Below, piece after piece: positions 35,287-43,390 of a stretch of DNA of 64,000 nt. Source of the DNA: Methanosarcina flavescens (lineage in GTDB: Archaea > Halobacteriota > Methanosarcinia > Methanosarcinales > Methanosarcinaceae); assembly GCF_001304615.2 (NCBI RefSeq), contig NZ_CP032683.1, forward strand, positions 1,488,001 through 1,552,000, in the 5' to 3' direction. Numbering within the stretch: the stretch's first letter is position 1; each line of letters begins with the position of its first letter. The notes beneath the pieces were generated by a model. That model was not told the origin of the DNA, searched no databases, and saw only the letters and a program-made list of their open reading frames with translations. The position numbers were made by a program, and so were the translations under genes.

Positions 35287-35364
35287 ATGATCTTAAGTTT
35301 CGAATATTCAAAGATTACAAAGATCTTCCAGGCAGAAGTTTTCAAATTCTTCTACTGCTTCTAA
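35287..35364 (+). CDS. Small aromatic-rich peptide, copy 4
   Basis: Last unit of the perfect tandem array, identical to copies 2 and 3. It stops 36 bases before a strong hairpin terminator (35401-35431), so the array probably ends as one transcript from the upstream promoter. Confidence 0.62.
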   Translation: MILSFEYSKITKIFQAEVFKFFYCF

Positions 35365-35400
35365 ATAGGCAGTGTTTGGATGAAGAGATAATAAGAATAT

Positions 35401-35431
35401 ATGAAGTTGCCTGCCCTTCGGGCAACTTCAT
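35401..35431 (+). terminator. Terminator of the small-peptide array
   Basis: An 11-bp perfect stem, atgaagttgcc and ggcaacttcat, with a 9-base loop (35401-35431) is followed by cttt. An alternative inner TGCCC-TTC-GGGCA hairpin is also possible. It is the strongest hairpin in this AT-rich area. Confidence 0.7.
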
Positions 35432-36135
35432 CTTTACAAAATAAATATAATATTACCACTTTTCTACTTACTTTTTATTTTCTAATTGCTAACTCTTTTT
35501 AATAACGCTGTGATTCTGAACAAACTTATTGAGATATTAAAAAGAAACAGCGGTAAGGTTTCAGATTGGTTATGAGGGCCCTAAATTTGGGGAAAAATAA
35601 TATTTTTAGAACATTATGGCTTCTGAAGGGACAATTTACCCCAGAGAAGTTAAAATTAAATTTAAAAAACGAGATGCTGGGAAATCTCATATGATAATTA
35701 CAGCAAAAACTTCTGTTTCCAAATATTGGAAAACTATTATTTGTAAGGAGTTGTCATTCCTCACGTTATATGTAAATTGATAGTATACCTTAGTATTGAT
35801 GCTTATATGTGAATTAAAATAGACTATCCTGATTATATTTTTTCAGGTTATCTATATAATATTCTGTAAGAGCATATATACAATCCAGATATAAGATTAA
35901 AGATACTTTAGATCCTTAAATCTTTTAGCTGGAAATATCCAAAATTGTTTATACCTCCCTGCAATCCCAAAAATTGGTTTCCGAGGGTATAACTTGGGAG
36001 TATAATAAAAATGGGAATTGAAGGAGGTTTGGAGAAAGCAGATCATATCCAAGAGATCCGAAAGTTGAGTTAAGTAAGTAGGAAACCATCAATTGAGTGA
36101 GGATAAACAAAACTACAATACTGGAGGGAATTACA
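35432..36135. other. AT-rich region between the array and the downstream peptide gene
   Basis: About 700 bases. A 54-codon frame at 35616-35780 is listed separately with low confidence. The rest contains no clear gene; the AT-rich stretch at 35870-36010 probably holds the promoter for the peptide gene at 36136. Confidence 0.35.
35616..35780 (+). CDS. Possible 54-residue basic protein
   Basis: An ATG-initiated frame encodes a lysine-rich protein (MASEGTIYPREVKIKFKKRD...). It has no visible ribosome site and no recognised homologue. The amino-acid composition is less biased than random AT-rich DNA would give, but this is weak support. It could be a remnant of a longer gene. Confidence 0.22.
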   Translation: MASEGTIYPREVKIKFKKRDAGKSHMIITAKTSVSKYWKTIICKELSFLTLYVN

Positions 36136-36249
36136 ATGTTCTACTATATAAGTTATACAAAAGTCACAGTGCTTGTACAGATAATAAAGTTTAAGTTGAT
36201 CTATATTGGCGGCCAGGGTTTTGGCGGCTTTGGAAGATTCCTCAGATGA
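36136..36249 (+). CDS. Small peptide related to the array, with glycine-rich tail
   Basis: A 37-residue peptide starts 7 bases after GGAGGG (36123-36128). Its first 23 residues, MFYYISYTKVTVLVQ then IIKFKLIY, align without gaps to the array peptides with identities at Y7, K9, T11, Q15, F19, K20 and Y23 and conservative changes at 8, 10, 13, 21 and 22. A new tail, IGGQGFGGFGRFLR, is rich in glycine and arginine. Spacing and ribosome site match copy 0 (tggagggaat in both). It is the best evidence that the array peptides are a real protein family. Confidence 0.6.
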   Translation: MFYYISYTKVTVLVQIIKFKLIYIGGQGFGGFGRFLR

Positions 36250-36443
36250 AACAAATAGTATATGTCTACTGTCAGCAACCGTTAGCAACCATTATTAAGT
36301 GGTGCCACAATACAGGCTCAGACTGTATGCTCAGGCAACAGTGTAGCCTGTATAATCTTTTTTTCAGAATAATTGATGATTTTCTTAAACATAGATGGAA
36401 GGATTCAAGCCTTTTCCTGAATACTAATACTATCATTAACTAA
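36246..36443 (+). CDS. Possible 65-residue frame overlapping the small peptide gene
   Basis: The ATG overlaps the stop of the 37-residue peptide (ATGA), an arrangement typical of translational coupling. The translation (MKQIVYVYCQQPLATIIKW...) has several cysteines but no recognised family, and composition close to random. Coupling is the only support. Confidence 0.22.
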   Translation: MKQIVYVYCQQPLATIIKWCHNTGSDCMLRQQCSLYNLFFRIIDDFLKHRWKDSSLFLNTNTIIN

Positions 36444-36544
36444 ATAACATGAAAGTTCAGCTGCACAAATTTTTAATGTAAGTTCTTTTTTGAGTGCGAT
36501 TAATGATCCATCGAATGGTTAATCTTGGCGTAAATAGTAGATGA

Positions 36545-36572
36545 CCCTGACATAAAAATGGAAATGTCAGGG
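36545..36572 (+). terminator. Hairpin terminator downstream of the small peptide gene
   Basis: A perfect 9-bp stem, CCCTGACAT and ATGTCAGGG, with a 10-base loop is followed by atttttg. It could end the transcript carrying the 37-residue peptide. Confidence 0.65.
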
Positions 36573-37477
36573 ATTTTTGAAAAACAATCAAAAAATTGTA
36601 AAGTATAGAAAAATTTAAATTTTTGAGAAATAGAGAGCTTGAATTTTGAAAATGAGAGAAGTTTAGGTTTTTGAGATGAGAAGAGGTTTTACTATTTTAA
36701 TTGATTATACTAGGTGAAACATCTCTGTGGAACCGTCTATAAACATTTTTATCATCAAATTTAACCGCCATCAGATAATCGATGTAGTGAACTGACATTA
36801 TAGGCAAGGCTATAAACTTTCATAAGCACCCCATATTTACGATCGTTTCAGATTCTATAATCATAAATGACAGAACTCCGTCTAAGCATCATAAATACAA
36901 GATCAATAGCTTGAAAATTTATGTATTATTTTTATATTGTAAATTTTTAAAATGAATTGCCTGCGGTTTGAGATATAGTAAAAATGCTCCTGTTTTCTCT
37001 AGTAATAGTAGATCTAAACCGAATGATGGAAATGAAAATGAATCCTTAACTTAAAATTACATTAGGGATGGATCTGCCGCATATAGCCTCTAACAGTATG
37101 ATACTATTCACGCTTCAGAGAAAGCATGAGAGTTTGAAGTCCTTAGTCCAGAAAGGGTTTCCAGGCCTAAATGATTCTTCCAATATCCTGCTAGAAAAAG
37201 GGTCAGACTCAGAGCCCCCAGGAGAGAAATTACTTACACAATTATAATCGTTACTTATATAATTCGAATTGAGTGATTAAGCACGTTAAAAAGCCTGGAT
37301 TACTCGGAAAACAAGAACTTAACTGCATGTTTTTAATTATAACCTTAAGCACTTTTCTGAATTATAGAATTAGGATTGTAAACTTACAATTAAAATTTGG
37401 GAATAAGATTGCCTGTTAGACAAGCAATCTTTATAATTTCCATGGTAAAAAATCGAGGGGAATAAGGATATACATAC
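36573..37477. other. Intergenic region without visible genes
   Basis: About 900 bases of AT-rich DNA up to the 3' end of the ABC-2 permease gene. I see no convincing reading frame, RNA gene or mobile element. A short hairpin-like tgcctgttagacaagca near 37410-37426 may belong to the permease terminator. Confidence 0.35.
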
Positions 37478-38311
37478 TTATATATCCACCTTATTAAACC
37501 TCCACATAGCAGCAGATAGCATTGTAAGGGCGAAGAAAATGAGGCCCAGGAAAGAGAAGGTGATATCTGCGGTTGTATAAGCATAGTGATTCCCCATTAC
37601 AGAGAAATTGGATCCTAAAGCAAAATAACGGATCCCATCTGCCAGCAGCGTAAGTGGGTTAAACATTGAAAGAAACTTGAGTATAGTAGGAAATGAGTCG
37701 ATAGGATAAAGGGCGTTACTTATAAAGAAAAGAGGCATGCTGAGCAGGGTAAGGATTGACTGCATCCCTTCAGGATTTTCAATAGTAATCGCAATGGAAC
37801 CCGAGAGGAAAAGGAATCCCAGAGTAAAGATCGCTACCAGTAGCATAATTCCCAAGATTGCGATAAAGGTCTCAGCAAAGCTATATCCATTAAAGAAATC
37901 CATTCCTATAAGTTTCCCAAATCCTATTATTATAAAAGTTTGAATAAAGGCCTTGGTCACACCTGAAAGCCCAATCCCGAGAATTATGTGGAACCTGGGA
38001 ACCGGGCTTGCCAAGGTTTCCCTCAAAAGGCTGAACTTCTTATCAAACATAAGGGTTGTGCCCCCAAACAGGCTGCTGAACAGGACGTCCATTGCAATTA
38101 TTCCTGCGCCCATATACGAAAGGTAATCTACTACAGGAACTCCGGATGCACTGGAAACAAGCGAAGTTAATTTGTCAAAACTATCTGACATAGCAAGCCC
38201 GAAAAACCCCAACCACATCACAGGCTGGATCAGTGAACTGAAGAGTACCGATTTAAATCTAAAAAATTTCACCATTTCTCTCCAGTATATGGCATGAAAT
38301 TCGAAGTTCAT
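37478..38311 (-). CDS. ABC-2 type exporter permease (DrrB-like)
   Basis: A 277-residue ABC-2 membrane protein with six hydrophobic segments. It begins FHAIYWREMVKFFRFKSVLFSSLIQP, the usual amphipathic entry helix, and contains the family signature region SGSIAITIENPEGMQ, then PLFFISNALYPIDSFP and FNPLTLLADGIRYFALG. It is directly adjacent to (stop-start contiguous with) the ATPase gene and forms a DrrAB-like exporter. The substrate is unknown; lipids, polysaccharide or drug-like molecules are typical. Confidence 0.88.
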   Translation of the reverse strand: MNFEFHAIYWREMVKFFRFKSVLFSSLIQPVMWLGFFGLAMSDSFDKLTSLVSSASGVPVVDYLSYMGAGIIAMDVLFSSLFGGTTLMFDKKFSLLRETLASPVPRFHIILGIGLSGVTKAFIQTFIIIGFGKLIGMDFFNGYSFAETFIAILGIMLLVAIFTLGFLFLSGSIAITIENPEGMQSILTLLSMPLFFISNALYPIDSFPTILKFLSMFNPLTLLADGIRYFALGSNFSVMGNHYAYTTADITFSFLGLIFFALTMLSAAMWRFNKVDI

Positions 38312-39298
38312 TCAGAAATTCCCCCCTATTTCTGTTCCTTGCTGTTTTCCATTCTCATCGCCTTCTCTTAATCCATGACCTGTGTAATGAACAAAAACAT
38401 CATCCATTGAGGGCTTTTTAATATTCACAGTTGTAATATCTATCCCTTCTCCCCGCATTTTTTCCATAATTTGAGGAAGTGCATGAGTAACATCTTCCCC
38501 TATTATGACTCTAAGAGACTTAGTATCTTCTGTTACGCTTTTTACTGATCTAAGAGACCTTAAAATCTCTGCAGCAATTTTATTATTAGTAGTTTCTAGG
38601 TAAATAAGGTCTTTACCAAGTTTATTCTTTAATTCATCCGATGTTCCGGTGACAATTATTTTTCCATGATCAATTATGCTTATTCTGTCGCTCAACTGGT
38701 CTGCTTCTTCCATATAGTGTGTTGTCAGAAATATGGTTGTGCCTTCTCTCTTAATCTCTCTAAGATATTCCCACATTTTCATTCTCGTCTGGATATCGAA
38801 ACCCACAGTCGGTTCATCAAGAAAGAGGACTGCGGGTTTTGTCATTAATCCTCTTGCAAGTTCAAGCCTTCGCTTCATACCACCACTGAGATCTTTTGCC
38901 AGGGTATTCCTTTTACTTTCCAGATCTGTCAGCTTTAAGAGCTCCTCGATGCGTTCTTTTCTTTCCTTCTTTGACATGGAATAAATTTTACCGTGATATT
39001 CAAGGTTTTCAGATACTGTCATCTCATGATCAAGGCAAAGCATCTGGAAAACAATGCCTATTGATTTTCTTACAGATTTTGGTTCTTTTGCGACATCATA
39101 CCCATTGACCCTGGCCTCCCCCTTCTGGATCTTTTTCAGCGTTGTAAGAATATTAATCACGGTGCTCTTGCCCGCCCCATTTGGACCAAGAAACGAGAAA
39201 ATTTCCCCCTGTTTTACATTAAAGCTTATGTTATCGACTGCTTTTATAGAACCATATGAATGTTCAAGATTATTTACTTCTATGACATTTTTGGTCAT
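38312..39298 (-). CDS. ABC exporter ATPase (DrrA-like)
   Basis: A 328-residue ATP-binding protein of the DrrA subfamily. It has Walker A GPNGAGKST, Q-loop VFQMLCLDHEMTVSENL, signature DLSGGMKRRLELARGL, Walker B VLFLDEPTVGFD and H-loop LTTHYMEEAD. The C-terminal roughly 100 residues are the DrrA-type regulatory extension. The gene is first in a two-gene operon with the ABC-2 permease. Upstream lies a large non-coding region. The start at 39298 gives MTKNVIEVNNLEHSYG. Confidence 0.9.
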   Translation of the reverse strand: MTKNVIEVNNLEHSYGSIKAVDNISFNVKQGEIFSFLGPNGAGKSTVINILTTLKKIQKGEARVNGYDVAKEPKSVRKSIGIVFQMLCLDHEMTVSENLEYHGKIYSMSKKERKERIEELLKLTDLESKRNTLAKDLSGGMKRRLELARGLMTKPAVLFLDEPTVGFDIQTRMKMWEYLREIKREGTTIFLTTHYMEEADQLSDRISIIDHGKIIVTGTSDELKNKLGKDLIYLETTNNKIAAEILRSLRSVKSVTEDTKSLRVIIGEDVTHALPQIMEKMRGEGIDITTVNIKKPSMDDVFVHYTGHGLREGDENGKQQGTEIGGNF

Positions 39299-40207
39299 TG
39301 ATAAATCAACCCCTTCCCTCTACCGTATCAGATCACTCCTGTCATTTATACTAGATCCGATTATTAGATCTGTTAACCCCATTATTAGACCCCCAATCTA
39401 TAATGGGTATGGATTTAGTAAGCAGATTGTTGTAACAATTGAGTTTGGATAAATATCTTAATAGTTTTACACAAGTAGTTATGCTTCTGATGGTTTATAT
39501 AAATAGGAAATAAAGATTCTAAACTAACTTCTGATAAGCTCCCCATTTTCCGTTTAGACGTTTCAAAGATACCAGATAGATTGTCGAAATCAATTTCACT
39601 TATTGAAATATCCCCCCAATAACTTCTCCTTTTGTTTTTTATTGAGAAACCTCTTCCTTATTAAACTTAAGGTAGAAGACTAAAAATATAAGAAAGATAA
39701 CTTTATATCATGGGACATGCCTCAAGACGAGCTTCCATTAAGTTTAAATTCAAATTCCTTTTAAAAATAATTGTGGATATATATTAATATTACTCCCAGT
39801 TAAAGAACAGATTTCGCACTATGTAAAGTAATTTTCCGTTTCAAGAATTAATGCTATCTTTTACCCACAAGTATCTCATACTCCAAATAATACTCTAACG
39901 AGCTTTATAATTTAAAGAGTTTATCTATATAAAATATATAAACATGAAATATATTCTAATGAGATTAAATAAAAACTAAGGCTCCTAATACCAAATGCTT
40001 AGAAATTTTTATACAGAGTAGGATTATATGAATTCAAATAATGAGTTTGAATAAGATCTTCCTCACAAATTTACTTGTTTAAAATGAATTTATCTGGGTT
40101 GAAGCTTATATAAACAAATCTCCAGCTTGCATATTTTAAGGATGTTCGATTCGGGTATTTGGAGAAGAATATAAATACATTAATCGGTGATGTTATTTTG
40201 GGATAGA
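39299..40207. other. Large divergent intergenic region
   Basis: About 900 bases between the ABC exporter and the Hsp20 region. It is AT-rich with several TATA-like boxes (for example tatataaaatatataaac near 39926-39943). I see no gene. Confidence 0.35.
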
Positions 40208-40502
40208 TAATAGCAAATACTTTGAAAATCCATTAGCATCAGTGCATATCCTTACAACGAGATTTAGAACCTGCAAATTGAAGTAATTCCTTCAGGAGTG
40301 GAAAAGAAAGATATTACTTTTAAATTATCAAAAACAACTTCTACATAAAGCTACCAAGGAAGGTACTGGGTATGCAGACCGTTATATATCTGCTGCCCAG
40401 TAAGCCCGGAAAAAAGGGTGCTAATTATCCAAAAGCATATTTAAAGTAAAAGTGATTTATCAGCAGGCTTTTGAAAAAGCAGTGGACATAAAAACTGATT
40501 GA
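40208..40502 (+). pseudogene. Decayed Hsp20-like gene upstream of an intact one
   Basis: Conceptual translation gives Hsp20 fragments in changing frames. YFENPLASVHILTT aligns with ILKTPILAMYHDD of the intact gene. From 40271, LQIEVIPSGVEKKDITFKL aligns with LTLEVELPDVKSENITLLM. From 40347 comes KATKEGTGYADRYIS, from 40402 KPGKKGANYPKAYLK, and finally VKVIYQQAFEKAVDIKTD ending at 40502. At least three frameshifts and several stops break it, and no start is left. It is a dead tandem paralogue of the gene 45 bases downstream. Confidence 0.75.
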
Positions 40503-40546
40503 GTAAAGGAATTTCACGGCAAATCTTTTAAAGGGGAGAGAGTGCA

Positions 40547-40855
40547 ATGGACAGTACTATACCCAGAATATTGAAAACTCCAATACTAGCAATGTATCAC
40601 GATGACAGACGCCAGCTTCTTACTCTGGAAGTTGAACTTCCCGATGTAAAAAGTGAAAACATAACGCTTTTGATGCATGAAAATAGCTTCTACCTTAAAG
40701 CTTTCAGTGAAACGGTAGAGTACTTCGGGTCATTCTTTCTAGATGGACCCGTTGATCCAGAAAAAGCAACCGCTGTCAATGAAAAAGGCATGCTTACTAT
40801 CAAAGCTCCCTATAAAGAGAGCTTCACGTGTGCAAGATACGTTCCGATTCAGTAA
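40547..40855 (+). CDS. Hsp20/alpha-crystallin family protein
   Basis: A 102-residue protein consisting almost wholly of an alpha-crystallin-like domain. TLEVELPDVKSENITLLMHE and FYLKAFSE correspond to strands 3-6, and VDPEKATAVNEKGMLTIKAPY matches the conserved A-x-x-x-n-G-v-L motif region in degenerate form. There is no clear N-terminal arm or C-terminal IxI motif, so it is shorter than canonical small heat-shock proteins, and oligomeric chaperone activity is uncertain. The ribosome site is AAAGGGGAGAG. A decayed paralogue lies directly upstream. Confidence 0.8.
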   Translation: MDSTIPRILKTPILAMYHDDRRQLLTLEVELPDVKSENITLLMHENSFYLKAFSETVEYFGSFFLDGPVDPEKATAVNEKGMLTIKAPYKESFTCARYVPIQ

Positions 40856-40978
40856 CTCAACAAGAGATGAACTATCGGAAAAATAATCTGAAAAACTAAT
40901 TTTGCACCCTATTAATCGTTATTATATTTTCTGAATAAGATAATTTTGATTGAGAGCGGTTTGCGCAGAGGAAATATT

Positions 40979-41188
40979 ATGAAAATAATAAAATGCGGGG
41001 ATCTGGGGTTCAAGTGTAACTTTATGGCTGTTGGTAGCAAATTGGAAGAAGTTGAAAATGCTATTTTAGATCATATAGAAAAACAGCATGGAAAAGAACT
41101 TCAGAGTATGTCCGAAGATGACCGTCGTCATTTGAAGCATCGGATATCGACCCTTCTGGGAAGAAGTTGCGGCTGTGGAGCTCTGTAA
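40979..41188 (+). CDS. DUF1059 small protein
   Basis: A 69-residue protein of the DUF1059 type: MKIIKCGDLGFKCNFMAVG, then a helical VENAILDHIEKQHG and a C-terminal GRSCGCGAL. Cysteines at both ends and the H..H pair could bind a metal. Function is unknown in the family. The ATG at 40979 follows AGAGGAAA and is preferred to a TTG 33 bases upstream. Confidence 0.7.
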   Translation: MKIIKCGDLGFKCNFMAVGSKLEEVENAILDHIEKQHGKELQSMSEDDRRHLKHRISTLLGRSCGCGAL

Positions 41189-41201
41189 TATAAACCTCCA
41201 G

Positions 41202-41684
41202 TTACGCGTTAAGAATCCAGAGATAGTAGTTAAGCAGCATAGCGAAGCTAACCCAAAGGATATAGGGGAGCAGCAAATAAGAAGCTGTTTTTGAAACTTC
41301 CATGAATTTCACTATTGTCAGAAAAATTGCAAGCCATAGCAAGATAATCTCGATAAAAGCATAGTAGGGGGATTGTAGCCCAAAGAAAATAAAAGACCAT
41401 AGGGCATTAAGGATTAACTGAACACAGAAAATAAACATCGCCATCTTGACCCCCTCTTTTTGGAGCCCTTTTTCCCACACAAGGTAAAATGAGATTCCCA
41501 TAAGCGTATAAAGCGTAACCCAGGCTGGAAAGAAGACCCAGGATGGAGGACTGAAAATCGGCTTTTGCAGTAAAGGATACCAGTTCTCTAGAGATGAAGC
41601 TGTAAACACCGAGCCTATTGCCCCTGCAAACTGGCAGAGCAAGATAGAAACGAGAAGTTTGAAAAAATTAATCTTTTTAACCAT
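41202..41684 (-). CDS. tspO: TspO/MBR family membrane protein
   Basis: A 160-residue tryptophan-rich sensory protein with five membrane helices. Diagnostic blocks are NWYPLLQKPIFSPPSWVFFP, WVTLYTLMGISFYLVW, LNALWSFIFFGLQSPYYAF and a final helix pair. TspO binds porphyrins and related hydrophobic ligands; in methanogens it may handle tetrapyrrole intermediates. The ATG at 41684 gives the family-like N-terminus; a TTG 30 bases upstream is less likely. It is convergent with the DUF1059 gene. Confidence 0.9.
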   Translation of the reverse strand: MVKKINFFKLLVSILLCQFAGAIGSVFTASSLENWYPLLQKPIFSPPSWVFFPAWVTLYTLMGISFYLVWEKGLQKEGVKMAMFIFCVQLILNALWSFIFFGLQSPYYAFIEIILLWLAIFLTIVKFMEVSKTASYLLLPYILWVSFAMLLNYYLWILNA

Positions 41685-41969
41685 ACTATACCCGGAAATT
41701 ATTCTGTATTCCAACCATTATAAATATTAAGTTTAAAAGGAAAGCTTTAAAATTTTTTTCCTTATAGTTTACAGTCTTTTTGCAAATATGTGCTGTCAGA
41801 AAAAAACTTAAATTGCGTTAAGAGATCGAATCTTTTGGTAGCTTTAACGACTTTATACATACTAGATTAGAAATATGTTCAACAGAGTGGGATAAGGCAT
41901 ACGACTATTTTTACGTGTGACATATTTTTCGATAATCTAATAGGTTAATGCTTTATGGAGGCATAGGAA

Positions 41970-41983
41970 AGTTATATATATTT
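41970..41983 (+). promoter_or_regulatory. TATA box of glnA
   Basis: The sequence gttatatatatttt lies about 25 bases before a predicted transcription start near 42000, and the NrpR-type operator overlaps that start. Confidence 0.6.
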
Positions 41984-41990
41984 TCAGATA

Positions 41991-42004
41991 GGTAATAGGA
42001 TACC
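41991..42004 (+). promoter_or_regulatory. NrpR-type nitrogen operator upstream of glnA
   Basis: GGTAATAGGATACC matches the archaeal nitrogen operator GGTA-N6-TACC exactly and extends to AGGTA...TACCT. Placed at the expected transcription start, it would let the repressor NrpR block glnA when 2-oxoglutarate is low (nitrogen excess), as established in Methanococcus and M. mazei. Confidence 0.82.
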
Positions 42005-42031
42005 TAGTGGGTAGTTATCTAAGGTACATTT

Positions 42032-43390
42032 ATGGATGGAAATCAAATGGTGCAGACAAAAAAGTGTACAACCAAAGAAGATGTAATAGAGACTGTAAAT
42101 GAAAGAGACGTAAAGTTTATCCGGACCCAGTTTACGGATATACTCGGCACCATTAAAAGCTGGGCAATTCCAGTTGAACAGCTGGAAGAAGCTTTCGAAA
42201 ACGGGGTAATGTTTGACGGATCATCCATCCAGGGCTTTACAAGGATTGAGGAGTCTGACATGAAACTTGTACTTGACCCATCGACTTTCAGGATTCTTCC
42301 CTGGAGACCTGCAACCGGTGCAGTAGCCAGGATACTCGGAGATGTGTATCTGCCTGATGGCCGGCCTTTTGAGGGAGACCCTAGATATGTGCTTAAGAGC
42401 GCAATTGCAGAAGCCGAAGAAATGGGGTACTCAATGAATGTAGGTCCTGAACTGGAATTTTTCCTTTTCAAACTTGACGCAAATGGAAATCCGACCACAG
42501 AACTTACGGATCGGGGGGGATACTTCGATTTCGCACCCCTTGATCGGGCACAGGATGTGCGCAGAGATATTGACTATGCTCTCGAACATATGGGCTTCCA
42601 GATTGAAGCCTCCCATCATGAAGTAGCACCTTCCCAGCATGAGATTGATTTCAGGTTCGGGGATGTACTCAGTACTGCAGACAATGTTGTAACTTTCAAA
42701 TACGTGGTAAAATCGATCGCATATCACAAAGGCTATTATGCCACCTTTATGCCAAAGCCTCTCTTCGGAGTAAACGGCTCAGGCATGCATACCAACCAGT
42801 CTCTATTCAAGGATGGCAAGAATGCGTTCTATGATCCAGACACTCCTGCCCAGCTTTCTCAGGAAGCCATGTACTACATTGGTGGTCTACTGGAACACAT
42901 AAAGGAATTTGCAGCAATCACAAATCCGGTTGTTAACTCCTATAAGAGAATTGTGCCCGGATATGAAGCACCGGTTTATATCACCTGGTCTGCAAAGAAT
43001 AGAAGCTCCCTGATTCGTATTCCTGCGACCCGAGGCAATGGGACAAGAGTAGAACTGAGATGCCCGGACCCGGCCTGTAACCCATATCTTGCTTTTGCCC
43101 TTATGCTCAGAGCTGGAATTGATGGGATAAAGAATGAGATCGACCCGGGGGAGCCTACTAACGCGAACATCTTCCATCTGACAGAGAAAGAGCGAGAGGA
43201 GAGAGGTATTCGCTCCCTGCCTGCAGATCTCAAGGGGGCAATTGACGAAATGCGAAGCAGTAAATTCGTAAAAGAAGCACTTGGAGAACACGTTTTCAGT
43301 CACTACCTCTGTGCTAAAGAAATGGAATGGGACGAATATAAAGCAATCGTTCACCCCTGGGAACTTGACAAATATCTTCATATGTTGTAA
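42032..43390 (+). CDS. glnA: Glutamine synthetase type I
   Basis: A 452-residue GSI enzyme, making glutamine from glutamate, ammonia and ATP as a dodecamer. Conserved motifs are MFDGSSIQGF, the metal-site GPELEFFLF, HHEVAPSQHE, KPLFGVNGSGMH, and ATP/glutamate-site RIPATRGNGTRVELRCPDP. No clear adenylylation loop is read, in line with archaeal GSI-alpha enzymes regulated by 2-oxoglutarate and PII or small proteins. The ATG at 42032 has AAGGT seven bases upstream; ATG at 42047 (MVQTKKCTTKED) is a plausible alternative. It is controlled by the NrpR operator and TATA box just upstream. Confidence 0.97.
   Translation: MDGNQMVQTKKCTTKEDVIETVNERDVKFIRTQFTDILGTIKSWAIPVEQLEEAFENGVMFDGSSIQGFTRIEESDMKLVLDPSTFRILPWRPATGAVARILGDVYLPDGRPFEGDPRYVLKSAIAEAEEMGYSMNVGPELEFFLFKLDANGNPTTELTDRGGYFDFAPLDRAQDVRRDIDYALEHMGFQIEASHHEVAPSQHEIDFRFGDVLSTADNVVTFKYVVKSIAYHKGYYATFMPKPLFGVNGSGMHTNQSLFKDGKNAFYDPDTPAQLSQEAMYYIGGLLEHIKEFAAITNPVVNSYKRIVPGYEAPVYITWSAKNRSSLIRIPATRGNGTRVELRCPDPACNPYLAFALMLRAGIDGIKNEIDPGEPTNANIFHLTEKEREERGIRSLPADLKGAIDEMRSSKFVKEALGEHVFSHYLCAKEMEWDEYKAIVHPWELDKYLHML

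Larger units (their letters stand above)
34981..35367. repeat. Three perfect 129-bp tandem repeats
   Basis: Units at 34981-35109, 35110-35238 and 35239-35367 show no mismatch by eye. Each starts ggatgtaacgtaggacgaac, contains a ribosome site and a 25-codon frame, and ends in ctaaatag. The perfect identity means recent expansion or ongoing homogenisation. A diverged copy precedes them at about 34770-34920. Confidence 0.95.

Noticed and set aside
34800-35367. CRISPR array, because units contain ggattgaaat, similar to the 3' handle of CRISPR repeats
   Set aside because: Units are 129 bp and identical throughout, with no unique spacers and no cas genes nearby. The repeated block is coding-like with ribosome site, start and stop.
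33840-37477. Insertion sequence or integrated element in the gene-poor AT-rich region
   Set aside because: No transposase or integrase frame, no terminal inverted repeats or target duplications were found. The only repeats are those of the peptide array.
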